This document shows, piece after piece, positions 1 to 9,929 of a stretch of DNA of 64,000 nucleotides. A program made the position numbers and the translations under genes. Each line of letters begins with the position of its first letter. Position 1 is the first letter of the stretch. A model generated the notes under the pieces. That model was not told the DNA's origin. It did no database searches and worked only from the letters and a program-made list of their open reading frames with translations. The stretch comes from Saturnia japonica (lineage: Eukaryota > Arthropoda > Insecta > Lepidoptera > Saturniidae): the NCBI GenBank assembly GCA_033032175.1, contig CM065332.1, forward strand, positions 3,691,354 to 3,755,353, given 5' to 3'.

Positions 1-200
1 ACTACTGTTGCCCGGTCCTTTGACCTCTCCAGACCTTCAGATCGATATCACCAGATGTGAATCCGACGACCTAACCTGGCTTCGTATTCGCTTTTGTTAT
101 TTCACCAAGCTCCTGTGGTACAGATTGGCGATTGGTTCGCAAGGTTCCGGCACAACCGACACCTTGTTTTTTAAGTTTCCGGGCAAGAGCCGGTGAATTA
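1..200 (-). pseudogene. piggyBac transposase fragment (C-terminal part)
   Basis: Read on the minus strand, bases 1-55 encode TSGDIDLKVWRGQRTG, which aligns with ASGDVDLMVWRDKTRV of the better preserved piggyBac fragment at 50.0 kb; the nucleotide match continues to about base 130. This is the stretch that precedes the catalytic-core C-terminus in piggyBac-type DDE transposases. It is short, frameshifted and cut by the window edge. It probably belongs with the N-terminal piggyBac piece at 1603-2342 on the same strand, with a Copia copy lying between them. Confidence 0.6.
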
Positions 201-459
201 TAAAATTATCCATCTATAACGTGTGGCACTTGTACTCAGGACCATCAATAAACCTTAAGACAATTGCCGGCGTATATGCTTCCATATGATCCAACTGCTG
301 GGACAAAGGCAAGGCTTTCTTATGAGCGTGAACCTCAAACCGCCACAAATACCCCATTTTGAGACTAACAAAGCTCATAAGTTTTTATCTCCACCGGAAT
401 GAAGGAAGGAAGGAATGAATTGGATGATATTCAACCAACCTTTCTGCTGCAGTAACGAT
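200..459. other. non-coding stretch, nothing recognised
   Basis: No ORF, repeat partner or splice structure was seen between the piggyBac fragment and the putative Copia LTR. Confidence 0.4.
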
Positions 460-607
460 TGATATTATGTCAAAATAAAAATGACTATAATAGTCTGTAT
501 ATTTAATCTGTATCTGTATAACGCTCTCTCATTCTTTTCTCACCATAAATGCCAGACGTGATTCTTTTCGTTTATTCGCAGACCTCACAGCATAATAATA
601 AATAATA
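460..607 (+). repeat. putative 5' LTR of Copia remnant
   Basis: The A+T-rich stretch directly upstream of a Copia primer site; it ends in an 'aataataaataatac' run much like the 3' end of the Copia LTR at 33.1 kb (in element orientation). The left boundary is a guess because there is no second LTR copy to compare. Confidence 0.35.
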
Positions 608-628
608 CGTTATGGGCCCAGCCCATGC
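608..628 (+). promoter_or_regulatory. Copia primer binding site (half-tRNA type)
   Basis: The sequence gttatgggcccagcccatgc follows the LTR. Drosophila copia is known to prime from an internal half of initiator-Met tRNA at a site beginning GGTTATGGGCCCAG; this match, and the same motif in the second Copia at 33.1 kb, places the LTR boundary. Confidence 0.65.
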
Positions 629-697
629 CTTGTATTAATAATTAGAATTTTTTTTTTACAAAAGTAACGATGGTTTTCGTTAATTATTTAGTAAAAT

Positions 698-1602
698 ATG
701 GCTACTAATTATTTAGTTAACGTTACGAAGTTGAAAGGCAGAGAAAACTATGGTGAGTGGGCTTTTGCTGCAGAAAGCTTCCTCATGCTCGAGGATATGT
801 TACATTGTATAAAACCAGATGTAAAGAAAGCCGTTTTGAAGCAGAAGATGAGAATACTAAAGCGAAATTGATACTAACCACTGATTCTGCGTTATACGTA
901 CTCATCAAGAATGTGAAATCCTCGATGGAGCTATGGAATATACTAAAAGCCTTTTTTGATGATTCCGATTTTAGTAGAAGGATACGTTTACTAAGGAATT
1001 TGATATCTATTCGTCTTGAAATTTGCAGTTCTATGACGTCGTATGTAACGCAAATAGTGGAAAATAGTCAGAAACGAAGTGGGGCCGGGTTCAATATTAC
1101 AGATGAGTGGATAGCATGCTTATTGCTAACTGGATTAACCGATAAATTTTCGCCCATGATATGGCAATCGAGCATTCAGGCATACCAATCCTGACCGATG
1201 CCATTTAAAGTATTTTATTAGACATGGAGGAAACGGAAATGAATGAATTTAGTAGTGCATTCGTTAGTTCGCAGAAACACCTACGTTATCAAATAAATGG
1301 AAACAAGAACTATGGCAATGCAAATAAGTCTATAACGTCTATGGGTGGAAAACAAGATTGCGGAGGAAACATATCAAATAAAACACATATTACATGTTAT
1401 AAATACAAACAGCCAGGGTATTATAAAAATATATGTCCAAATAATTCATATTTTGATAAAAACACGCTAAAACAGACACGCGTTCCGTGCAGTATTTCTA
1501 AGTGGAAATTTTACAAAAAATGAATGGTATATTGACTCGGGCGCAAGCATACATTTAACAGCAAATGAAAATTGGATCGCGAATCCTTTGTATCATAATA
1601 AC
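698..1602 (+). pseudogene. Copia gag-protease remnant
   Basis: An ATG at 698 opens a gag reading frame (VTKLKGRENYGEWAFAAES) that is homologous to the gag of the Copia element at 32.5-33.0 kb (VPKLKGRENYSEWAFAAEN). A frameshift near base 820 moves it to the frame of 757-1194, where TSYVTQIVENSQK matches TSYVTQIIESSQK. Further frameshifts follow; a degraded CCHC knuckle lies near 1395-1435 (CYKYKQPGYYKNIC, second Cys lost) and the protease start WYIDSGASIHLT is at about 1518-1553. The element stops abruptly near 1602, where piggyBac sequence begins, so integrase, RT and the 3' LTR are missing. Confidence 0.85.
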
Positions 1603-2342
1603 AAAGATTCATCCAGTGCAATGTTTTGGCGCATTTTATATATGCTAGAAAATCTAGCATTCAAATGCGCCAAAACAGGATTAATCTTAAACAATTTCGA
1701 CTCGGAGGCTCGCAAGATTTCGCGTACGCATGTCGCTATTGTCATTAAAATGTAAACATTTCTGTAACATTTCAAAGCGTCTCAGCGACATGTGTATGTG
1801 AAATCCTGGCGTACAAAATATGTCAGAATTGACACTCCAATAATCTGGGAGTTTTGACTTCACTACATCACCTATGGCTAGCACGATGGCGAAATAAACA
1901 TATAACTCGTCCACAGAACATCGTGCCAGCCACAATTAATGCGGGATGCCGGTTCTAGTGAGTCATAATCGAACTTTTGGAGTGCCAAATACTGAGCATA
2001 TTTGTTTGTCTTCGAGGCAATGTACTCATGAACTCTCGATCCCATATGGCTACAAAATCGTCATATGGTTCGAAATAAGGAGCACTCGGACCGACATCAC
2101 TATCTGGAAATGTTTATCTTCTTGATTCAAGTGGAATTTGGGAATCCGGAAACGATCTCCATTGATTATCGTAAAAATGCGTTAGGAATAATAAATTGCT
2201 TTTCGGAGTAGTAGGGGCGGCAGCGATGGTGTTATCGGCAGCGATGGGATCATCATCATCACTCTCATACAATCGGAGCTTTTCTCTGATGATCCTCATA
2301 TGCTCCACTTCACTTCCACCGACCTCCGCTTCGCTTCCTATT
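1603..2342 (-). pseudogene. piggyBac-type transposase, N-terminal half
   Basis: Minus-strand frames encode the piggyBac DDE_Tnp_1_7 core entry: ELYVYFAIVLAIGDVVKSKL, then the segment around FHIHMSLRRFEMLQKCLHFN, then INPVLAHLNARFSSIYKMRQ and NIALDESLLL. The last Asp-Glu matches the first catalytic Asp region of the family. A frameshift separates the two halves near 1700. Upstream is an acidic N-terminal exon (ESDDDDPIAADN, about 2250) preceded by an AG acceptor at 2343. Everything downstream of DESLLL is missing at the junction with Copia. It is a dead copy, perhaps of a domesticated-style multi-exon piggyBac gene. Confidence 0.8.
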
Positions 2343-2399
2343 TAACCAAATAAGTAATATGTATACAATAACCATCAGTTCACTTGTAAAAAAACTTTA

Positions 2400-3220
2400 A
2401 ACTTACCACTACTCTCGAGGTATTCAGATATTTCATGGTCACAGATTGTCAACAGGCGGCCTTCCTGTACCTAGGCCCGATGTACCAGGTACAGGTTCTG
2501 TTGGCCTGAAAGAAAAATAAATCAATTCTTTTTTTTAAATATTCTAATCTTAGAATTTAAATCTTCTATTAATCTAAAATCTTGGAACTCCATACTGTAT
2601 TTCATACCAATTTGTCCCATAGTTTTAAACGAGAAACCAACAAACACACTTTTGCATTTGTAATACTACTAAACATATTAAAGTAAGCAACTGACATCGT
2701 CGGCGGCGGTAGCGCGTGTAGTTCCAGAGCCTCACTTGGCAGGATTGGTGTCTATAAGCTGATGAAAAAAAAATAACAACATAAGTTTTTACCGAAACAT
2801 ATAAATAGTAAAAAACACTAAGAACTGACGGGTCCCAGTCCCATATATGCTCCCTCTTATGGGTGAGTGGTTCCTCCATAGGAGCAAACACTGGTAACTC
2901 GTCTAAGTCTTGGACAGTTATTATAAAAGAATGAAAACAATTTTTTTTACTACAAAAGAAAAATAGAATTAATCAACATAAATGTTGTAGTTTAAGATCT
3001 TATGGGTTGATCGAACAAGGTCTTTTATTGGCCCGTCGATTTCTACCAACTCCTCGGCCCCTCCTGCCAACTTTCCAGCACCAGCACCACAATCACCTCC
3101 AGCACCGTCACCGCCAGCTCCTCGTCCAACCATGGTACGGACCCTACCACCACCAGACCGGCACATTCTCGATAGTGTTATGCTAATAGGTATAAAAAAG
3201 ACAACTATAAAACACATTCC
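2400..3220 (-). other. possible upstream exons of the piggyBac-derived gene
   Basis: On the minus strand a stretch at about 2505-2407 has an AG acceptor (cttt-cag) and a GTAAG donor, and its end (DHEISEYLESS) joins in phase to the next exon (GSEAEVGGSEVEHM). An internal one-base frameshift splits it. Further upstream a Gly/Ala-rich segment (3177-3000, GRGAGGDGAGGDCGAGAG) and two more acceptor-bounded pieces (about 2755, 2880) may be other exons. The splice phase match is what I see; that this was one gene is inference. Confidence 0.35.
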
Positions 3221-4057
3221 TATTAATAGTGATATCAGACATTATTAGCATTCAATGAAAAAAATCATCACAAAATAAAATCAAGTATTTGCCTATCCAC
3301 TATTTAAAAATCCATAACAAAGCACTGGGTGAGTGGGTAGCTGACATTAAAAGTAGTGGGGTTTGGCCCTGAAAGTTATCAATGAAGTAATAGAATTTTA
3401 AAATCATTTCTCTGTGAATTATTAATAGAGCCTAAAGAACTAAAATTTGTATTACACTAAGCCTTAGATATATTATATGTATTCCTACTGCAAATATAGC
3501 TAATTTATTTTAAAAATAAATAAAAAAATCGTTATGACGGGTCAATAACATAACGAGATTTAATATGAATTTGTCGAAACATGAAATAAAAACTTTAGAA
3601 ATCTAAAATGTATTAATTTAAAATGACTTATTACTTACTTGGCTATGAAGGAAGGATAAACACAATTATTATATCAAATCACACTAGTTACGACTTTTAA
3701 AATCACACTGTAGCACCCGCATACGACCACTCGAAATGATGTTTAGTCGCAACTGAAAGTGCAAGCGAAATATATTCCCAGAGCTTTTTGTTTGTAGTCA
3801 TATAATACCTTACCCTCGGTTTTCATTAGAATATGGCATACATTTGAGTAGGGTAACTATAGTAGAAGCTACAATTTATAAATTTAAACTGGTTGATTTC
3901 TTAAACTCAATACGACGGTATCTGCTGTATTCCGACAGTATGTGCGGAATGAGAGGTTAAGCACGGAGACACTCAATTTTTATTAATTAACTTTAAAATA
4001 ACATTTTATCTCAGAAGTAGAGTATATACAATCTACAAGTAGTGGAGTAATATAAGA
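3221..4057. other. A+T-rich non-coding stretch
   Basis: No coding signal, terminal repeat or known repeat was recognised. Confidence 0.4.
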
Positions 4058-4429
4058 TTGATAATGGGGAAGGGCAGTGCAGCGAGAAAACGGAAAAAAG
4101 GTGACCTTGGCGCTCTTGCTGTGAATAAGACGGAGGATACATTAGGAGACTCTTTATCCTCCGAGAGCGAAGATAATCCTGGTGTAGATAAATTCGAACC
4201 TTATTTTGTCACTGACTATACACGACGCTATCCGGAAGATGCTGCTGCCACGGAATTTTTAATCTTTGTGGAATCTGCTGACAGTCAGAGACCTATTGAA
4301 TCCAGGGACTTGTTCTCTTTATCAAGCTGTTTAAAACGATTTAATAAGGGTGTATAATATTTGAGAATTTTCAACACATTTAAAATTGGGGTTTACTTTG
4401 AAAAGACTGGCCTCGCCAACGCTTTCTAA
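4058..4429 (+). pseudogene. non-LTR retrotransposon ORF1 fragment
   Basis: A 99-residue frame starting MIMGKGSAARKRKKGDLG leads into a Jockey/CR1-type ORF1 (gag-like nucleic-acid binding) segment: ATEFLIFVESADSQRPIESR, then SLSSCLKRFNKGV. After one in-frame TAA the same frame goes on (YLRIFNTFKIGVYFEKTGLA) to about 4429. The zinc knuckles that normally follow are missing because an opposite-strand Copia remnant begins there. Identification rests on remembered family pattern and is moderate. Confidence 0.55.
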
Positions 4430-5843
4430 ACTTTCTTCATTTGATTTAGTGTATAATGATTAATGATCCTTCATTTTCTGTTCCTCTTAAATATCTTAAT
4501 ACTCTTTTAGCTTGTATCCATGTAGATTGTGTTGGTTTATCTAAATATTGACTTAGGTAGGATGTTGCATTACAAATGTCAGGTCTTGTGAATGATGACA
4601 CAAACATTAAACTTCCAATCAGCTGTCTGTAGGGTATGTTCTCTACAATGGGTTCATTCCCTTCCTTTTGAACTCCTTTACTTGTAAGTGTAGATGTTGC
4701 TTTACATTCTGACATTCCAAACTTTTCTAACATTTTAATTATCTGTCTTTTCTGTGTAAGTTTTAAACAGTCTTGTTTCCTTTCAATTTCCATTCCTAGA
4801 AATAATTTAGGTTCTCCGAAATCTTTTAATTGAAATTCTTTCTCTAAGCTCTTCACAATGTTTCTAAATTATTATTTAGTCCAGTTAACAAAATATCACC
4901 TACATAAATGACCATCCATACATTAATATCTTTCCCAATGTATAAACAAAAATCTCGAAGTGATCTTGTAAATCCGATACTTTCTACATACTCGTTAAAT
5001 CTTTGATCCCAACATTTAGGACTTTCACGTAGACCATATAATCCTCTAGTTAATTTTAGTACTTTATTATTTCTTATATTTACTCCTTGTGGTGGTTTTA
5101 TATACACTTCTGATTCTAATTTTCCATTAAGAAATGCTGTTGGTACATCCAGTTGTCTTAGTGACCATCCTTTGGTAACAGCATGTGCTAAAATTGTTCT
5201 CACTGTAGATATTCTCCCTACTGGTGCATAATTCTTTCCAAAATCTTCTTCTTTTTCTTTTAGTTGAAAACCTTTCACCACTAATCTGGCTTTTCTTTGA
5301 CCATTATCTTTTGTTTTAAATACCCATTTTGTATCTATGGCTTTCTTATTTTTTGGTAAATCCGATTCTATCCATGTGTTCATATTCTTAAGTGCATCTA
5401 GCTTATTCTTTATGGCTTCATTCCATCCATTATTTACCTTTAAAGCTTCATCGTAGCTTACAGGATCCTTCATAAGCTTCAAGTAGTTTATACTCACTGT
5501 ACAAATGCTTAGGTTTTTTCACTACTCTTCCACTACTAGTTATTATCTCTTTTTGTTCAGTAAAGTTCTCTTCTGGTTCTACTTTTTCTATCTATTCAGT
5601 CTCTATTTCAGTCTTTATTTCTTGATTTTCTTCTTCATAATAGAAGTTCATATCATTTTCTTTGCTCTCATTCACATTATCTTCATTGTATCTTATATTA
5701 TTTTCATCAAATCTTACATCTCTTGTTATCATAATTTCATCTGTTTTTAAATCCCAAACTTTATATCCCGCTAGAGCATAGCCTACCATTCTCACTGGTA
5801 ATGCTCTTTGATCAAGCTTGCCAATCTTGGGTAAAATCATCAT
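4430..5843 (-). pseudogene. Copia integrase tail and reverse transcriptase remnant
   Basis: Three minus-strand pieces in order: 5843-5592, the end of integrase (RALPVRMVGYALAGYKVWD); 5497-4853, the RVT_2 reverse transcriptase start (NGWNEAIKNKLDALKNMNTW, KARLVVKGFQLKE, LDVPTAFLNGKLESEVY, RGLYGLRESPKCWDQRF); and 4856-4446, the thumb and connection (FQLKDFGEPKLFLGMEIE, YRQLIGSLMFVSSFTRPD). The YVDD box reads YVGD (MVIYVGDILL), so the RT active-site aspartate is lost. Gag, protease, integrase core and RNase H are missing. It is a different Copia lineage from the 29.7-33.3 kb element. Confidence 0.85.
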
Positions 5844-5944
5844 CCAAGAGCATCAAAAGTCCAAGATACACTACTAAATGGAAAATCCACACAGAAGCAC
5901 GAAAGTAATTACACTCACCACAATATATCGCTTAAAAGAAGAAG

Positions 5945-6796
5945 ATGGTAAGCATATCAAAAATCGATCCCAAAGACGAAGAATTTTATGGAGGCCACGA
6001 AGAGCTCAATTCTCTCAATCTTGAACAAACCTTTGCAAACCGAGACTTTTCTGTAAATGGAACAGGAACACATCTGCCATTAGTAAATTCCCGTATAATG
6101 CGCGAAGTCAACAAGGGCATTATTTCCATGGCGCACACGCCAAATTCATACCCACGTACCACCGATTATGTTAATCCCTACAAAAAGAGTGGAAGCAAAA
6201 ATATCACTGTGTCACGAGTCAGTATCGGTGAAACTAGGCTCAAACACTTCATCAGTGGATATGTATCCAATTCGATTCCCGATGACGTGATCAGTAGCAT
6301 CTTTAATGGTGCAGCAATTGAGAAATTGCAACGTAAAGAGAAACCAAAGAGTACCAATGTTCGAGGATTACATACGGAGGGAGCTCCTCTCGATCCATCT
6401 AGAAGAGATGACACCATAGATGGATTGATCAAGCATCCAAGCGAAAATAAGACAAAGATCAGACGACCAAAAGAATCAAGCTCCGAAAAATATGCATTCA
6501 TCAAAGAAAATATGCCATCCACAAATTCATCAATTCCCTCCATTGATTGGAGTATAGAGATGAATGATAACGATGAAACCGCATACAAAGAATCAAAGCA
6601 TATCACACTACGTAAAATCATATCCACATGTTCTCAAAACAATATCGAGTTCCCCATCACTGCATTTAAAGACTTAAGCAGTAATGAAAATGCGGAAAAA
6701 GAATTCGATGAGTGCTACAGAAAAATATACGATTCCAAACAAGTGGATATTGTTCGTCAAAATCATCATCCAAACTTTGCTTCCAAATGCCTTTAA
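5945..6796 (+). CDS. unassigned intact 283-residue ORF
   Basis: A single open frame of 283 codons from ATG at 5945 to TAA at 6794-6796, by far the longest frame in the window that no transposon family explains. The product is hydrophilic and Ser/Asn/Lys-rich, with no signal peptide, membrane segment, zinc finger or DDE/RT motif that I recognise. A mixed-charge middle (RKEKPKSTNVRGLH, RRDDTIDGLIKHPSENKTK) and an acidic C-terminal third (IDWSIEMNDNDETAYKES) suggest disordered and small folded parts. It has no introns or poly(A) tail, starts about 100 bases after the Copia remnant, and ends just before LTR/LINE debris. It could be an exon of a host gene, an orphan TE-encoded protein, or an endogenised viral gene; I cannot choose. 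A 149-codon antisense frame inside it is treated as a shadow. Confidence 0.5.
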   Translation: MVSISKIDPKDEEFYGGHEELNSLNLEQTFANRDFSVNGTGTHLPLVNSRIMREVNKGIISMAHTPNSYPRTTDYVNPYKKSGSKNITVSRVSIGETRLKHFISGYVSNSIPDDVISSIFNGAAIEKLQRKEKPKSTNVRGLHTEGAPLDPSRRDDTIDGLIKHPSENKTKIRRPKESSSEKYAFIKENMPSTNSSIPSIDWSIEMNDNDETAYKESKHITLRKIISTCSQNNIEFPITAFKDLSSNENAEKEFDECYRKIYDSKQVDIVRQNHHPNFASKCL

Positions 6797-6799
6797 TTT

Positions 6800-6956
6800 G
6801 TTTAACATCATATTTTTCATTTTGCGAAGGCTACGCTGAAGTTCATGCTCGGGGCCACCAGTGTGTGGGTAACCAGTGCAAAGGGAGGATCCTCCCACCA
6901 GACGGATATATGTCCGGCGGGCAGCTGCCCAACGGTTATTGTCGGGTTCTTGTATA
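6800..6956 (-). repeat. Gypsy-type LTR 3' part, PBS and leader (LTR-B, distal piece)
   Basis: On the minus strand this reads from the U3/R part (tatatacaagaacccgac) through gggcagctgcccgcc and ggaggatcctccc to the LTR end, then a tRNA-primer-like site ggtggccccgagcatga. The same order (ggatcctccc, then tggtgaccccaagcatga) is seen on the + strand at 20880-20945. It is continuous with 7984-8077 once the LINE at 6957-7983 is removed. Confidence 0.6.
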
Positions 6957-7983
6957 TATTTATTATTTATTTATTTATTTATTTATTTACACACTATGCG
7001 TTAAATACGCAATGGCGTACTTAATGCCTAAGGCATTCTCTGCCAGTCAACCATTAGGTGATGCAGAGATAAATGTTGGTAGGTGTAAAAGGTAAGGGTT
7101 TTATGAAATTATGTTTAACCTATTTTATATCACAATATATAAATAAAATATCAACACCAAAACATAATATATATAAGACATATATAATACATATATACTA
7201 CACATATACAATACATACACATAACAACATCATACATAAATATCAATACAATAAATAAAAATATAATTAGTCAACATTAAGTACTAAATACAGCATTAAC
7301 CAGATAATTCTGCTAAATGACACTGGTAAAGCCGACGTACCTTGACTTTAAAACTGAAACGATTAGATGACATCCTGATTTCATAAGGAAGCGCATTCCA
7401 TAGGAGAATAGATTGGATATAGAAAGATGAATGTACTAGACCGGAAGTATGGACAGGACAGCAAAGAATAAGATTATTAGAAGAGCGAAGGTTAAGGTCA
7501 TGATTAGATTATAAAAACTGAAAATGTGGAGTTAAGTAAGAGGGAGTGTTGGGAGAAAATAGAATAGAATACAGAGTTGTCAGAGCCCGCAAACTCGACG
7601 CTGGCGTATGGGCAACCAATTAAGCTCTGAACGATGGCTCGATACATGGTCATACTTACGAAGATTAAAAACAAATCGAATGCAATTGTTGAGTAATCTG
7701 TCAAGTTTGTTAAGAAGGTCAGCGTTCAGATCGTAAAAGCACACATCACCATAGTCAATTATAGGAAATATTATAGATTGCACTAGCATGGTTTTCGTTT
7801 TAACTGGGAGAAAATTTTTCAGGCGATAAAAAGACTTTAGAGTACTGATCACTTTCTGACTAACCTTGGAAATATGAGTTCTCCAATCCAATTTGGCATC
7901 AATGTGTAAACCAAGGTCCTTTACTTCCGTACTAAACGGTATGACAAGATCACTGAAAATAATCTGAGGCAGCAAGCTGAAGT
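6957..7983 (-). mobile_element. 5'-truncated LINE (Jockey/CR1-like), RT C-terminus
   Basis: Minus-strand frames give the C-terminal part of a LINE ORF2: FSTEVKDLGLHIDAKLDWRT, HISKVSQKVISTLKSFYRLK and SELNWLPIRQRR, then after frameshifts the conserved tail YIQSILLWNALPYEIRMS. The 3' end is a (taaa)n-like tail, on the + strand tattatttatttatttattt at 6957-6990. It is 5'-truncated at about 7983 and sits inside an LTR at a tatata site, as LTR sequence resumes on both sides. Confidence 0.85.
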
Positions 7984-8077
7984 CTGTATATACTCAATTG
8001 TTCGGTTAATTTTAATATAGCGATGTAGGATGCGTCGTATTTGGCGAGATAAATATCGCTATATCGATGACGCTACA
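7984..8077 (-). repeat. Gypsy-type LTR 5' part (LTR-B, proximal piece)
   Basis: Minus strand: begins TGTAGCGTCATCG at 8077 and runs to ...gttaattttaatatag...gagtatatac, where the LINE interrupts it. Matches the start of LTR-A (TGTAGCGACATC at 8401) and the + copy at 24858. Confidence 0.65.
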
Positions 8078-8401
8078 TGCTTATTAAAAATGAAGAGTGG
8101 GGAGCTAAAGAAAAGGTCATAAATAAAGTTTAGCGGAGGTGTGAGGAACAGAGAGTAAAGTTTCTCATCCGCCATAGAAAAGGGAGGATCCTCCGGCCAG
8201 ACGGGTGCTATGTCTGGCGGGCAGCTGCCCCGACTGTTGTAGTCGGGTTCTTGTATATATACTCAACGATAGAGTTAATTTCTATAGCGCAATGTAAGAT
8301 AGTAGGATGCGTCCTATGTGGCTCGATAGATGTCGCTATGTGTCGCTACGTAGTTGCGTCGATGCGTTGATGCGTCAGTTGTGGCGAGAGATGTCGCTAC
8401 A
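8078..8401 (-). repeat. Gypsy-type LTR copy (LTR-A)
   Basis: Minus strand: starts TGTAGCGACATCTCTCGCC at 8401, contains the gagtatatatacaagaaccc core, gggcagctgcccgccagac, ggatcctcccttttctatgg, and ends ...ttaataagca against LTR-B. Its distal part (ctatggcggatgag...) matches the + copy at 25045-25095. LTR-A and LTR-B are head-to-tail with no internal region, so this is either a solo-LTR tandem or a rearranged element. Confidence 0.6.
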
Positions 8402-9201
8402 TAAAGTATTAAAAAAAACATATACCAATTAGTTAAAAAAAAGGTCGTTCGGTCGTAATAATTACTAATCTTATCAACTTAATAACTACTAATATTATTA
8501 ACCTAACATTAGTGTGTTAGAAGGTTCGCGTAATACGAGCTGGGCCCTTAATTCAATTATCTATCGCGAATCAATCCCTCTCGAACACTATTGCTGCGAT
8601 ATACAGTAAAGAAAAAAGACTTACCTCGTAATGAGCGTATTTGTTTGTGTTTGTCGAGTGAACTGTGTGTCTGTGTGTATGTGGCAGCCTTAATACTACA
8701 AGCAAAGACACTATCACTCAAGCAATCAGTTCAGCAACTCCTGGTACACCAACTCAAGTTATACAAAACAACATTTAACACCATGTATCAAAACACTCGG
8801 CGGACTATAACGTAGCGCTTCACCGAACGTCAGTAATGACGTCGCGCATACAACACAAACAAACGTGAGTTCACTGTATCAAAGCACATAGCGGTTTGTA
8901 TCAGCAGAGCCATCGGACGAAGTTAGGGGGAGGGGGAGGACGTGGCGGTGCTGCGCCTGCGCAGAACGATTGCCCCCGCGTATATAATACATTTCTAATC
9001 ACAGCCATCGCGACATCGTAGGATGCGGTGAAAGGCCTTGTATTCCAAACAATTATTAATATTAGTAACTATTAATATTATTCATAACTAATGGTTAACC
9101 GCTAGTAACACTGCCTGTAGCCCAGAGATAAACTGTACCCCTATTGTGCTGTCAAAGTCGGCAGTACTGTCAAACTTTAGCAAATCAATTCAATGATATC
9201 T
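8402..9201. other. intergenic, with a GC-richer CpG patch
   Basis: Mostly A+T-rich. A CpG-richer stretch (about 8815-9020, with agggggagggggaggacg) could be the remains of a promoter or of a transposon; it lies about 1 kb upstream of the THAP-ZZ start. A 24-base segment near 8437 (aaaaaaaaggtcgttcggt) recurs in the MITE at 9210-9736. Confidence 0.35.
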
Positions 9202-9209
9202 TTAGATAC

Positions 9210-9736
9210 TAGAGGTGGGTCATTAAGATTGATTTACATAGTTGAGATATCCTAATATGAATGATTTACATAATCGTGTTATTTCAATTACACGAGTGAT
9301 AAATTATTATTGAATGACGAAAGTGAATGATCATTCATAATGGATTAGATGTAATACCTACAGGTAGGTGGAAGTGGAAAACTAAAAAAATGGTCGCTCG
9401 GTATGTACTTCAATTCACATAATCGAACTACCGAACTATCTTTTTTTTAGTTCATTCACTCTCATTAGTAATTTGATTATGAATGATACCTTTTAATCGA
9501 AGTACCGAACGACCTTTTTTTTAAGTACCTAATTCTTATGTGTTCTTATAAAAAACTTTCTTTCAAAGACCTCCATTATCAGTGATCATTATTACTAACA
9601 TTATTATTAGTTTTATTATGAGGGATAATTCATAATCGAAATACTAATTACACATTAGTTATTTCTAATGGCTATAATCGAGCTATCTTTATAATAGAAT
9701 GATTACGTTAGTATATTTCATAATCGCCCACCTCTA
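9210..9736. mobile_element. hAT-like MITE
   Basis: Terminal inverted repeat TAGAGGTGGG at 9210 and CCCACCTCTA ending at 9736, flanked by ttagatac (9202-9209) and ttaggtac (9737-9744), an 8-bp duplication with one mismatch, as expected for hAT elements. The interior holds an inverted pair of a 'ggtcgytcggta' motif (about 9390 and 9500) and no ORF. It ends about 190 bases before the THAP-ZZ start codon. Confidence 0.75.
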
Positions 9737-9929
9737 TTAGGTACGGCATTGACCGTAGATAATACACTAATACGGGAAATTGACGCTCGTTGACGCTCTA
9801 CGCGATATCGTGAAGTGGTAATTGCAGGAATTTGATTGCCTACTGAGTTCACTAGTCGGACACGGTCACACGGTCTAAAAACAAAGCTGCACTTTGTCAT
9901 CTGGCGTACTTTAATTTAAAACACAAAAA

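Noticed and set aside
6178..6627. 149-codon minus-strand frame inside the 283-residue ORF
   Set aside because: Antisense shadow of a longer sense frame; its hydrophobic composition mirrors the sense codons.
6957..7260. CRISPR-like or satellite array from the tattattt and tatata runs
   Set aside because: It is a LINE 3' tail and A+T-rich microsatellite; there are no spaced identical repeats with unique spacers.
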